In this document: positions 1-8,087 of the stretch, piece by piece | How the letters are laid out: each line of letters starts with the position of its first letter | Numbering within the stretch: the stretch's first letter is position 1 | Source of the DNA: HGM04593 sp045634305 | GTDB taxonomy: Bacteria > Bacteroidota > Bacteroidia > Bacteroidales > Bacteroidaceae | Direction: 5' to 3' | NCBI GenBank assembly: GCA_045634305.1 | Contig: JAZQZZ010000017.1 | Span: 1-64,000 of the forward strand | Length of the DNA stretch: 64,000 nt | Notes under the pieces: generated by a model | What the model was told of the DNA's origin: nothing | Database searches by the model: none | What the model saw: the letters and a program-made list of their open reading frames with translations, nothing else | Made by a program: the position numbers and the translations under genes

Positions 1-1
1 C

Positions 2-1786
2 GGTCCTGCTCAGTACATCAAGTTGAAGGATGCTAACGGTGGCGTAGCTGCTACTGCTTGGGTAAGCGCTGCTACCATCGACGGCAACAAGGTGACATTC
101 GTCTTCGAGTCGAATGCATCTATCTCAAAGACCGGTACTTATTCATTTGAGATTCCTGCAGGCCTTATCAAGGCTACTGACGGCGAGGAGTTCGCTGGCC
201 AGACATTCACATTCCAGGTTGAAGAGCCAGCAGCATTTGTTGTAATCACATCTGTTGACCAGTTGAGCAACAGCAAGCTCTACACCATCGTATCTTCAGA
301 TTTGGGTCGTGGTGGTATGTTCGCAGGCGAGGGCGCATCATTGGTTGACATGTGCGGTGTTACATACAACCAGGCACAGGATTGCCACAGCATTGCAATG
401 GATGCAGCAGACCCAAGACAGCAGTTCGCATTCGTTGAATACAAGGGCAAGCACTACCTCTACAGCGTAAGGGAGAAGAAGTTCGTTGCAAAGAACGGCA
501 ACGTAAACAAATTGACAGCCGAGGCTCCATTCGAGTTCGTAGTTGTTGAGAGCGTTTCAGAGAATACATTCGCTCTTATGCTCAACGGTACACACTACAT
601 GACAGCTTCTCCGGGCTGGTGTTCAAATGCCGAGCGCAACACATGTATCCAGACAACTTTGACCGATCATAACCCAGACAATGGTTGGGATTCAGGTGCA
701 TGGTACACAATTACTGAGGTTGGCGAATTTGATGCAACAGAGGCTATTGCCATGTTGACTCCTGCTGAGCCTGAGGTTGAGCCACTTGAGGTTGTAAGCA
801 TCTCACCGGCCGATGGCGAGACAGTTGAGAAGCTCGAGCAGATTGTTGTTACATTCAATGCTCCTGTAACACTCGACGAGACAAAGAATATCAACCTTGT
901 TGCTATTGAAGGATCAGACGTTACTCCAATCGAAGCTTATGTCGGAACATGGCAGCTCTTCAGTTCATTCCCGGGACAGGAAGGATACTTTGTAACCGGA
1001 ACAACTGAAATCATTGAATACCAAGGCCAGCCTGCATTGCTATGTAAGGGCTTCGCCGATATGGCTAATTATGGTTATGACGATTCATTCATCATGTACT
1101 ACAATAGCGAGGACGGTAGTGTGACTCTCCCTGCACAGAATTGTGCGAACTTTGAGTACAATGGCGATTCATATGAAGTAGGACTTTACATTGGTAACTC
1201 TACTGAACTGCGTATTTTTGATGGCAAGCTTATCGGTAACTATGTCGATGGCGTTATAATATTCGAAGGCTCTCCGGAGAATGAAAATTTCTCAGACTCA
1301 TTCATGTTCTATGCTCCTGACATGGGTACAATCAGTTACTTTAACGACCTTGTTTGGATGCCTGTCAGCCAGGCAGCTGCACCAGCCAAGTCTGCTGTAA
1401 GAAACAACGTTAAAGTAGAGTGTGCAAAGAACCTTTCTGTTGCAACTATTGCAAAGAGCAAGATTAGCAGAGCTGATGAGAACGTTGCAAGCATTGTATC
1501 TGCAACAATCAACCCAGACGATGCTACACAGCTCATCATCACTGTAAATCAGGCACTTGCAAATGATACATACAAGCTCGTTATCGAGGCAGGTGCAGTT
1601 GTAACAGCCGAGGGTGCAACCAACGAGACTATCATCTGCACCTACATCCTCAACGACCCGACAGGCATCGAGGGTATTGACGCAGAGGTAGAGCAGACAA
1701 TCTACGACCTCACAGGCCGCAAGATTGAGACAATCACCAAGGGTGGTATCTACATTGTAAACGGCAAAAAGGTACTTGTTAAGTAA
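2..1786 (+). CDS. Secreted multidomain protein, C-terminal part (5' end outside window)
   Basis: The reading frame is open to the left window edge, so the true start and any signal peptide are missing. The visible 594 residues contain Ig-like/SbsA-like stretches (ISPADGETVEKLEQIVVTF, about residue 265) of the kind found in Bacteroidales surface proteins, and a middle region resembling a cell-surface or carbohydrate-associated domain. The last 28 residues (YDLTGRKIETIT then GIYIVNGKKVLVK) match the C-terminal tail typical of Bacteroidales exported proteins, often annotated as a type IX (Por) secretion sorting domain. The gene at 2249 ends in nearly the same tail. No enzymatic motif is visible, so the function is unknown; export is inferred from the tail. 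Confidence 0.75.
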   Translation, partial: GPAQYIKLKDANGGVAATAWVSAATIDGNKVTFVFESNASISKTGTYSFEIPAGLIKATDGEEFAGQTFTFQVEEPAAFVVITSVDQLSNSKLYTIVSSDLGRGGMFAGEGASLVDMCGVTYNQAQDCHSIAMDAADPRQQFAFVEYKGKHYLYSVREKKFVAKNGNVNKLTAEAPFEFVVVESVSENTFALMLNGTHYMTASPGWCSNAERNTCIQTTLTDHNPDNGWDSGAWYTITEVGEFDATEAIAMLTPAEPEVEPLEVVSISPADGETVEKLEQIVVTFNAPVTLDETKNINLVAIEGSDVTPIEAYVGTWQLFSSFPGQEGYFVTGTTEIIEYQGQPALLCKGFADMANYGYDDSFIMYYNSEDGSVTLPAQNCANFEYNGDSYEVGLYIGNSTELRIFDGKLIGNYVDGVIIFEGSPENENFSDSFMFYAPDMGTISYFNDLVWMPVSQAAAPAKSAVRNNVKVECAKNLSVATIAKSKISRADENVASIVSATINPDDATQLIITVNQALANDTYKLVIEAGAVVTAEGATNETIICTYILNDPTGIEGIDAEVEQTIYDLTGRKIETITKGGIYIVNGKKVLVK

Positions 1787-1812
1787 CTTTCTGTAATTTA
1801 CAGTCCATATTC

Positions 1813-1846
1813 AGTCAGGAGCGCAAATGCGCTCCTGACTATTTTA
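1813..1846 (+). terminator. Rho-independent terminator
   Basis: A perfect 12-bp inverted repeat (1813-1824 with 1829-1840, AAAT loop) is followed by a T-rich stretch, 26 bp after the stop codon of the first gene. Confidence 0.85.
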
Positions 1847-1867
1847 TTTTAGAAAAAGGCCAAAATC

Positions 1868-2135
1868 TTAGAAGATGTTTAAATTTATATCGCCAAGTTT
1901 TTTATAGAGCAAAAAAATAGTGCCAACGAGCAAAACGCAAGTTTACTTGTAAGTTTTAAAGCGAGTGCAGCCTATTTTGGCGCAATGCAAATTGGATGTT
2001 TATTTATTTTTCAAGGGCACATAGCGGGCTATGTAACTGCGAAAAAGAAAGAAACAGACGTTTTTGAATATAAAAAACGGCGAAATAGCCAGTTTCTATA
2101 ATAAAATACGTTTTAAAAATTTAAACAACTTCTTA
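1868..2135. repeat. MITE-like intergenic element with 19-bp terminal inverted repeats
   Basis: The ends 1868-1886 and 2117-2135 are inverted copies differing at two positions (left end TTAGAAGATGTTTAAATTT). Further in, 'CGCCAAGTTTTTTATA' near 1891 pairs imperfectly with 'TATAAAAAACGGCG' near 2079, so the whole 268 bp could fold into a long imperfect hairpin. No coding frame is visible. This fills most of the 460-bp gap between the first two genes. A TAAATTTG box (2157-2164) just downstream may serve as the -7 element of the next gene. Confidence 0.6.
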
Positions 2136-2248
2136 CTAAGGAAAACAATTTTTCAATAAATTTGCAAATCGGAAATATTCTCTACTTATCTATAGAGAGA
2201 TTCTACAAGTTGTAACGAATAAAAAACTTAATATAAACTTATTTGCTT

Positions 2249-3940
2249 ATGAGAAAATTTACATTTTTCGTAGCATTGATGGCTATCCTTGTAACAACAG
2301 CACACGCACAGGGGACCCTCAATGAAACAGCTGTATTCGACTTCACTAACAATGTTTGGGAAATCCCCGGATACGACATGGTCAACTTCCGCGGTGTGAA
2401 GACTAAAGGAACATACACCGATGGCGAGAAGAGCATTACAATTGACCCTACTGCAAACAAGGGTGAATACTATTATGAGAATGGCTACCTGCGCATTGCA
2501 AAGCCCGGTTCAAAGATTATTCTCCCGGCATTCGGTTTCGCAGTAGATAAGATTGAGGTTATTGGCCACCCTTCGGCAACAAGTTACCCCAATGTTGACA
2601 TGAATGTATATGTCGGCAAGACAGCTGTAAGTACAGCCTGCGTTGGTTCTACCGGAACATATGTATATGATATTGCAGCCGACAAACAGACTGCCGGCAA
2701 TGTTTACGAACTTGTTATAGGTTCTAACGGTGGAAACTACTCAAGCATCATGTTCATCACATGCATCAAGGTTTACCCAAGAGAGAACAAGTTAGAGGCT
2801 CCGGTGATTACTCCTGCAAGCGGTGTATATATTGGTGAGCAAACCGTAAACGTCCACTCTGTAACTGCAGACATAGAGGGTGTGACAGATGTAACATACT
2901 ACTACACTACCGACGGCAATGAGCCAACAGCTGAGGACGAGGAGACAGATGGTACCATCACCATAAGCGAGAGTTGTACACTCAAGGTGGTTGTTGAGCT
3001 CACCTATGGCGAGAAAACATATGTAAGTGCATCTTCAAGTGCCGAGTATATCATCAGTGAAGAGATTACATATCCAAAAGCTACAGCTATGGCAAGCGGT
3101 AAATATTTCATTGCAGCCGACAACAGCCTGGCATTGCCATTCAGCGACGGCAAGCTCCCGGTAAAGCCAACAACAGGTAACGGCGAGAATATAACCGATG
3201 CTGCGTACTATGCATACAGCTTTGAGCCTGCAGGCAATGGCGAGTTCTATATAAAGGATGCAAACGGCCTGTACCTGACAGCTTCAGCCATGAGTACAAA
3301 GAACGAGATAAAGACATCTGTCACATACCATAACTGTGCATGGAGTGTCATCATTGAGGATGGTGTCGCAAAGATGAAAAAGGACGGTTTCGTACTTGCA
3401 TATGAAGAGAATGCCATTGTTGTAGTAAAAGAAACAAACGCTACAGATGCCACAATCTACCCATCGCTTTACGGAGTCTCAAACCCTCCATCTGTATTCA
3501 GCTATACACCCAATTCATACACCACTGAGTTGAAGAGTATCAGCATCACATTCAGTGAAGCTATAAGTTTGGAAGGCATAACATCGGCCGACCAAATCCC
3601 TGTATACAATGTTGAAGACAATACATTCCCTGTAGGCATGGGCAACTGGACATTGTCAGGCGAAACCATAACAATTGAACTGGGAACCGCCATAACCACC
3701 AATGGTGACTACTACATCATAATCCCGGCCGAGTGCGTTGTCAGCAAAATAACAGGTAAAAAGCCTGCTGAGGACATTAAAATCAATCTGGTAGTATACA
3801 ATGAAGACCAGACCTCTATAAAAGAGATTGAGAACAACAATGAGAGTGTTGTTATTTACGACCTCACAGGCCGCAAGGTTGAGACCATCACAAAGGCCGG
3901 TATCTACATTGTAGGTGGCCGCAAAGTGCTGGTTAAGTGA
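2249..3940 (+). CDS. Secreted protein with chitobiase/beta-hexosaminidase C-terminal-type repeat and sorting tail
   Basis: I chose the ATG at 2249 because it opens a classical signal peptide (MRKFTFFVALMAILVTTAHAQ); an upstream TTG two codons earlier is in frame but unnecessary. The protein has about 563 residues. Residues near 185-265 (ITPASGVYIGEQTV ... YYTTDGNEPT) resemble the CHB_HEX_C_1 beta-sandwich domain that often accompanies carbohydrate-active or surface proteins. Around residue 420 a segment resembles Ig-like/SbsA domains (PNSYTTELKSISITFSEAI). The C-terminal tail (YDLTGRKVETITKAGIYIVG) is almost identical to that of the upstream gene, which suggests the same export route. No catalytic motif was recognised. 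Confidence 0.8.
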   Translation: MRKFTFFVALMAILVTTAHAQGTLNETAVFDFTNNVWEIPGYDMVNFRGVKTKGTYTDGEKSITIDPTANKGEYYYENGYLRIAKPGSKIILPAFGFAVDKIEVIGHPSATSYPNVDMNVYVGKTAVSTACVGSTGTYVYDIAADKQTAGNVYELVIGSNGGNYSSIMFITCIKVYPRENKLEAPVITPASGVYIGEQTVNVHSVTADIEGVTDVTYYYTTDGNEPTAEDEETDGTITISESCTLKVVVELTYGEKTYVSASSSAEYIISEEITYPKATAMASGKYFIAADNSLALPFSDGKLPVKPTTGNGENITDAAYYAYSFEPAGNGEFYIKDANGLYLTASAMSTKNEIKTSVTYHNCAWSVIIEDGVAKMKKDGFVLAYEENAIVVVKETNATDATIYPSLYGVSNPPSVFSYTPNSYTTELKSISITFSEAISLEGITSADQIPVYNVEDNTFPVGMGNWTLSGETITIELGTAITTNGDYYIIIPAECVVSKITGKKPAEDIKINLVVYNEDQTSIKEIENNNESVVIYDLTGRKVETITKAGIYIVGGRKVLVK

Positions 3941-4052
3941 GAGTAATAGTTGATAAGCTTGCTTAATCAAACATTACCGAACGTAAAGCAGTTGCGTGAA
4001 GCGAAAGTACCTGTAAAGTAACAAGCCCACCCCGGCTTAACCTTATAATATT

Positions 4053-4088
4053 ACTCGCGCGAGGGAAACAACCTCGCGCGAGTTTTTT
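4053..4088 (+). terminator. Strong rho-independent terminator
   Basis: A perfect 12-bp GC-rich stem (4053-4064 with 4072-4083) with a 7-nt loop is followed by a run of six T. Confidence 0.9.
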
Positions 4089-4397
4089 ATGTATTCTCCC
4101 CTCCTCAGTCGCTGCGCGCCAAAACCTATCGGTACTCCTTTGGGGAGCTAAAACTAAGTGCTGAAGCACACTCCATTGGGGAGCTATAAGCTCCCGTTGT
4201 CGCAAACAACGCTCGTCCGCGTTGTCGTTGCGATTGAAAATAAATTTTCACTCACTCGCTTGCACGAGTTTTAATCGCACTTCGTGCGCTTGAAACTGCT
4301 CACGCTCGCTGTAAAAGCTCAAGCAAACTTGGCTTTTGCTCGCTTACTCGCAGTTTTCACCTTTCCGCTTTCAGTTTTCCGTTTTCACCTTTCACCT
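4089..4397. other. Noncoding intergenic region with short repeats and a pyrimidine-rich tract
   Basis: No credible gene lies here. The stretch contains small direct repeats (TTGGGGAGCTA at about 4139 and 4174), imperfect palindromes (TGCGATTGAAAA at about 4228 with TTTTAATCGCA near 4269), and a terminal C/T-rich tract (about 4352-4397: TTTTCACCTTTCCGCTTTC and variants). The complement of that tract resembles the purine-rich stretch at 26162-26205 ahead of the HAD gene, pointing to a dispersed low-complexity repeat. Confidence 0.5.
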
Positions 4398-5201
4398 TTA
4401 ACCTTTTATGAACTCTTCGGCGGGTTTTAAAGCATCCAACTTGCCCACATCAATGAACTGCAAATCCTTGGCAACCACTCCATAGATTGGGTGCTTTGCC
4501 GCAACCCACATATAGAAACTCATGATTGGGAAGCGTGTGCCCTTGACATCGTCAACCGGCAGGCCTTTCTCGCGGACATACTCCTCCATCAAAGCAAGCA
4601 CCTTATCACTGAGAATGTGAATGCCGGAGAATGCCAACGCCTTGCACTCCGCCGGGACAACATCGGGCGATGTTACGCTATAGTCACCGGTATCGGTGTT
4701 CATCCAACCTACCATGCGCATTGTTTCGGGTTCAAAAAGCAGGAAACGTGTTGTCTTGCGTTCGCTGACAAGCAAAGAAGCCAGGGCGTCGTCATTAACC
4801 TGCTGCTCAAACCATTGTATATCACAATTGGAGAGAATGTCGACATTGTGGACGAGGAAGCGTCCGCAACCCTCAAGGTAACGACGCGCATGGAGCACTG
4901 CTCCACCCGTCTCAAGCAAAAGTTCGCGTTCGTCACTGATCTCCACAAGCATCTTGCCTTCGTGTTTTTCAGCCTTGTCGGTAACAATCCACTCTTCGCC
5001 GCCTACCCACTGCTCCACTTTGTCGGCAAAATAGTGTATGTTCACAACGGCCTCGTCAATGCCCGATGCATAAAGCTTGCGTGCAACGTGCTCAATGAGC
5101 GGCTTGCCACACACGGGGACAAGAGCCTTAGGGAGTGTATCGGTAAGGGGTTTAAGACGGGTTCCCAAACCCGCCGCAAAAATCATTGCTTTCATAGTCA
5201 T
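4398..5201 (-). CDS. Sugar-1-phosphate nucleotidyltransferase (NTP_transferase family)
   Basis: The N-terminus carries the nucleotidyltransferase signature (AMIFAAGLGTRLKPLTDTLP, then KALVPVCGKPLIEHV), with the GxGTR loop and following Lys that bind nucleotide and sugar phosphate. Later motifs VHNVDIL (metal-binding Asp) and IDVGKLD fit the MurU/HddC-like branch. Such enzymes join NTP and a sugar 1-phosphate to give an NDP-sugar for envelope or recycling pathways; the substrate cannot be told from sequence. Length (267 residues) is normal. The ATG at 5201 gives MTMKAM; an alternative start at 5195 lies two codons inside. It is transcribed away from the DUF4199 gene. Confidence 0.85.
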   Translation of the reverse strand: MTMKAMIFAAGLGTRLKPLTDTLPKALVPVCGKPLIEHVARKLYASGIDEAVVNIHYFADKVEQWVGGEEWIVTDKAEKHEGKMLVEISDERELLLETGGAVLHARRYLEGCGRFLVHNVDILSNCDIQWFEQQVNDDALASLLVSERKTTRFLLFEPETMRMVGWMNTDTGDYSVTSPDVVPAECKALAFSGIHILSDKVLALMEEYVREKGLPVDDVKGTRFPIMSFYMWVAAKHPIYGVVAKDLQFIDVGKLDALKPAEEFIKG

Positions 5202-5361
5202 TATATTTTTTACGAAATTAGCGCAAAAAAACGAATAAGAGAAATTTGAGACTCCACTTTTATATCAGCCCTGTCACTAATAACTTAAATAATAGCTAAA
5301 GCATAGCTAATGATATAATTTTAATTTCTATCTTTGCAAGAGACTGTAAAGACTGAAACAG

Positions 5362-5886
5362 ATGGAACAGGAAAATTCAATAGGGTTCTACCAAAGCGCC
5401 ATGAAGTATGGTACCTATCTGGGTATCTTTTGGGCAATAATGTACATATTGCTTTTGAAGTTCAATGCCAGCCCTATGCTGTCAATGGTAGCTGTGGGTA
5501 TGTTCATCAGTTCACCGTTTCTGGCATGCCGTTTTGCAACCAGCTACCGCAGGCAGGAGTGCGGCAACAGCATCAAATACCCGCAGGCATGGACATTCCT
5601 GTTCTGCATGTACATCTGCGCCACACTTTTCAGCGGAATGACGAACTATATCTATTTCAGCATCATTGACCATGGGCAACTGATGATGGATGTCAACGAG
5701 ATGCTGTCGCAGATAATTGCGACTCCCGGTATTGACGATGCATCAAAGATGCAGTTTGAGAGTATGCAGGATATGATTTCAAAACTGACAATCAAGGACG
5801 TCATCTGGCAATTATTGAACAATAATATATTCAACTCACTTACACTGCCACCGATAATAGCATTGTTTGTAAGAAAAATATCATAA
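5362..5886 (+). CDS. DUF4199 family integral membrane protein
   Basis: This 174-residue protein has four predicted membrane segments (about residues 18-36, 38-55, 74-95 and 150-170). The N-terminal pattern (YGTYLGIFWAIMYI) and layout match the Bacteroidetes DUF4199 family of unknown function. It lies 8 bp upstream of a GT2 glycosyltransferase, the usual arrangement in Bacteroidales, so it probably works with that enzyme at the inner membrane, perhaps in polyprenyl-phosphate sugar handling (inference). A TATCTTTG -7 box is at 5329-5336, 26 bp before the start. Confidence 0.8.
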   Translation: MEQENSIGFYQSAMKYGTYLGIFWAIMYILLLKFNASPMLSMVAVGMFISSPFLACRFATSYRRQECGNSIKYPQAWTFLFCMYICATLFSGMTNYIYFSIIDHGQLMMDVNEMLSQIIATPGIDDASKMQFESMQDMISKLTIKDVIWQLLNNNIFNSLTLPPIIALFVRKIS

Positions 5887-5894
5887 GCCACAAT

Positions 5895-6845
5895 ATGGAC
5901 ATATCAGTAATAATTCCACTTTATAACGAAGCAGAATCGCTCCCCGAGCTCACCCAATGGATTGAGCGTGTGATGAAGGAGAACAGCTTCACATATGAAA
6001 TAATATTCGTAAACGACGGCAGCACCGATAACTCATGGGATGTCATTGAGCAGCTGAAGGAGAAGAACGAGTGCATACATGGTATAAAATTCCGCCGTAA
6101 CTATGGCAAGTCACCGGCTCTCTTCTGCGGTTTTGAACGCGCAAAAGGCGATGTTGTCATAACAATGGACGCCGACCTGCAGGATAGTCCCGACGAGATT
6201 CCCATCCTGTACAGAATGGTGACCGAAGAGAATTATGACCTTGTATCGGGCTACAAGCAGAAGCGATATGACCCGCTGAGCAAGACAATACCCACAAAGT
6301 TGTTCAACGCCACAGCGCGTAAAGTGTCGGGCATAAAGAACCTGCACGACTTCAACTGCGGCCTCAAGGCCTACCGTAACGAGGTAGTAAAGAACATTGA
6401 GGTTTATGGCGACATGCACCGTTATATCCCATACCTTGCAAAGAATGCAGGATATGACAGGATTGGTGAGCTTGTAGTCCATCACCAGGCACGCAAATAT
6501 GGCAAGAGCAAGTTCGGCATAAGCCGTTTCTTCCATGGATACCTCGACCTCATTTCGCTGTGGTTCCTGTCGAAGTTCAACCGCCGCCCCATGCACATAT
6601 TCGGTCTTTGGGGCACGCTTATGTTCATGATTGGTTTCATTTCGGCAATAATTGTTGGTGCCGCGAAGCTCATTGCGCTTGCAAACAACGAGCCTAGCCG
6701 TCTGGTTACCGACTCGCCCTATTTCTACATTGCACTGACAATGATGATATTGGGCACACAGCTGTTCCTCACAGGTTTCATTGCCGAGCTGGTGAGCCGC
6801 TCTTCACAGGACAGGAACAAATACAACATTTCAAAGGAAATCTAA
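5895..6845 (+). CDS. Family 2 glycosyltransferase, DPM1/ArnC-type, membrane anchored
   Basis: The N-terminal 230 residues form a GT-A domain: IIPLYNEAESLPELTQWI, then FVNDGSTDNSW and VVITMDADLQDSPDEI, which includes the DxD-like metal site. Two C-terminal membrane segments (about 232-258 and 270-300) fit enzymes that move a sugar from an NDP-sugar to undecaprenyl phosphate. The product would feed glycosylation outside the cytoplasm. The stop codon overlaps the next ATG (TAATG), so the following lipoprotein is translationally coupled. The sugar is not predictable. Confidence 0.9.
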   Translation: MDISVIIPLYNEAESLPELTQWIERVMKENSFTYEIIFVNDGSTDNSWDVIEQLKEKNECIHGIKFRRNYGKSPALFCGFERAKGDVVITMDADLQDSPDEIPILYRMVTEENYDLVSGYKQKRYDPLSKTIPTKLFNATARKVSGIKNLHDFNCGLKAYRNEVVKNIEVYGDMHRYIPYLAKNAGYDRIGELVVHHQARKYGKSKFGISRFFHGYLDLISLWFLSKFNRRPMHIFGLWGTLMFMIGFISAIIVGAAKLIALANNEPSRLVTDSPYFYIALTMMILGTQLFLTGFIAELVSRSSQDRNKYNISKEI

Positions 6846-7327
6846 TGAAACAGGTTGCCGTTTTGTTGACACTGCTTTGTTGCCTGTTATGCACAGGATG
6901 CGACGGCGGGTACGACTGTGCTTTGGACAACATTGCATACAACCGCATAAAGTTCTACACCATCGATGAGTATGGCGTAGAGAGCGAATATGCATTCCCT
7001 GAGCCGCTGACGGTATCAATGATGATAAACGGGCGTGACTCGATAGTTGTGAATTACGTTACCAACGCTAAAGAGCTGACATTGCCAATGAGCTATACAA
7101 GCGAATGTGACACGGTTCTGCTCAATTTCTTCGACCGCTACCGCGATACATTATACATCGGGCACAGCAACATACCCATTTACCAGTCAATGGAATGCGG
7201 AGTCATCATGCACCACAGGCTCACCAACACAGCAAACACAGGCTACATGATTGATTCCATGGTGATAAAAGAGAGCAACGTCAATTTTGACAAGAATGAG
7301 AATATTAAGATATATTTTACTGAGTAG
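6845..7327 (+). CDS. DUF6452 family lipoprotein
   Basis: A lipoprotein signal peptide ends at Cys19 (LLCTGC), so the mature protein is membrane-anchored, probably on the periplasmic face. The rest (about 140 residues) is a small beta-rich domain with the pattern of the Bacteroidales DUF6452 family, function unknown. It starts inside the stop codon of the glycosyltransferase, and its 3' end overlaps the next gene by 32 bp. DUF6452 followed by DUF6048 is a conserved pair in this order, implying joint function in the envelope. Confidence 0.8.
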   Translation: MKQVAVLLTLLCCLLCTGCDGGYDCALDNIAYNRIKFYTIDEYGVESEYAFPEPLTVSMMINGRDSIVVNYVTNAKELTLPMSYTSECDTVLLNFFDRYRDTLYIGHSNIPIYQSMECGVIMHHRLTNTANTGYMIDSMVIKESNVNFDKNENIKIYFTE

Positions 7328-8033
7328 CATGCTGCTTGCGGCACCACTGACGGCTGTAGCACAGGAAGAGGCCAATCAGGAAGAAACGCCGCAAAAAGAG
7401 ACCCGACAGAAAGAAGAAGGAACAAAAGATGGTTTTTGGAATCTGTTGGCTTTTAAAGGATTCGGTTTTTCGGCCGACCTGTTCGGGTGCGCATACTCAC
7501 TGATAGGAGACGGAATAAGCACCGAAATTGCAGCTGAGCTCAATTTCGGCAACCGGCTGTACCCCATAGTAGAGGCCGGCTGGGCATGGTGCAATGCAAC
7601 CGACGAGAACTATGGCATAAGATACAGGACAAACGCCCCGTACTACCGCGCAGGATTCAACTATAACTTCATGACCAAAAAGGAGAACCCCAACCCTAAA
7701 CATTATATATATGGTTTGTTCCGCATCGGATGGACAGGGTTCCGATACGACGTTGAGACACCTCCAATAACCGACCCGGTATGGGGAGGAGATGTAGCAC
7801 TTGACCTCAAGGATGTTGAGGGTGCATGCCTATGGGGAGAGATCGGCGCCGGCATAAAGGTGAAGATTGCAAAAGGTTTCCACATGGGCTGGAGCGTACG
7901 GTATAAGGTGAGGTTTACCGAAAAAGAGGGCGAAAACTCGAGAATGTGGTACATTCCGGGATATGGAATAAACAAGAGTACCTGTTTTGGCGGTACATAT
8001 AACCTTATATATGACATACCTGTAAAAAGGTAA
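7296..8033 (+). CDS. DUF6048 family exported protein
   Basis: The ATG at 7296 is preferred over an in-frame TTG at 7287 because it starts directly at a signal peptide (MRILRYILLSSMLLAAPLTA, then VAQ). A short Glu/Lys-rich linker is followed by an outer-membrane beta-barrel-like domain rich in aromatic strands (FRIGWTGFRYDVETPP, GWSVRYKVRF), the pattern of DUF6048. It overlaps the DUF6452 gene by 32 bp. Probably a small outer-membrane protein; role unknown. Confidence 0.8.
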   Translation: MRILRYILLSSMLLAAPLTAVAQEEANQEETPQKETRQKEEGTKDGFWNLLAFKGFGFSADLFGCAYSLIGDGISTEIAAELNFGNRLYPIVEAGWAWCNATDENYGIRYRTNAPYYRAGFNYNFMTKKENPNPKHYIYGLFRIGWTGFRYDVETPPITDPVWGGDVALDLKDVEGACLWGEIGAGIKVKIAKGFHMGWSVRYKVRFTEKEGENSRMWYIPGYGINKSTCFGGTYNLIYDIPVKR

Positions 8034-8087
8034 AAAGTGCTGTACATTCATATTACTGCTTAAACCAAAGAATGCATCACTGATATT

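Noticed and set aside
4491..5249. 252-codon frame on the plus strand opposite the nucleotidyltransferase gene
   Set aside because: The minus strand encodes a complete family member with all motifs; the plus frame is its shadow.
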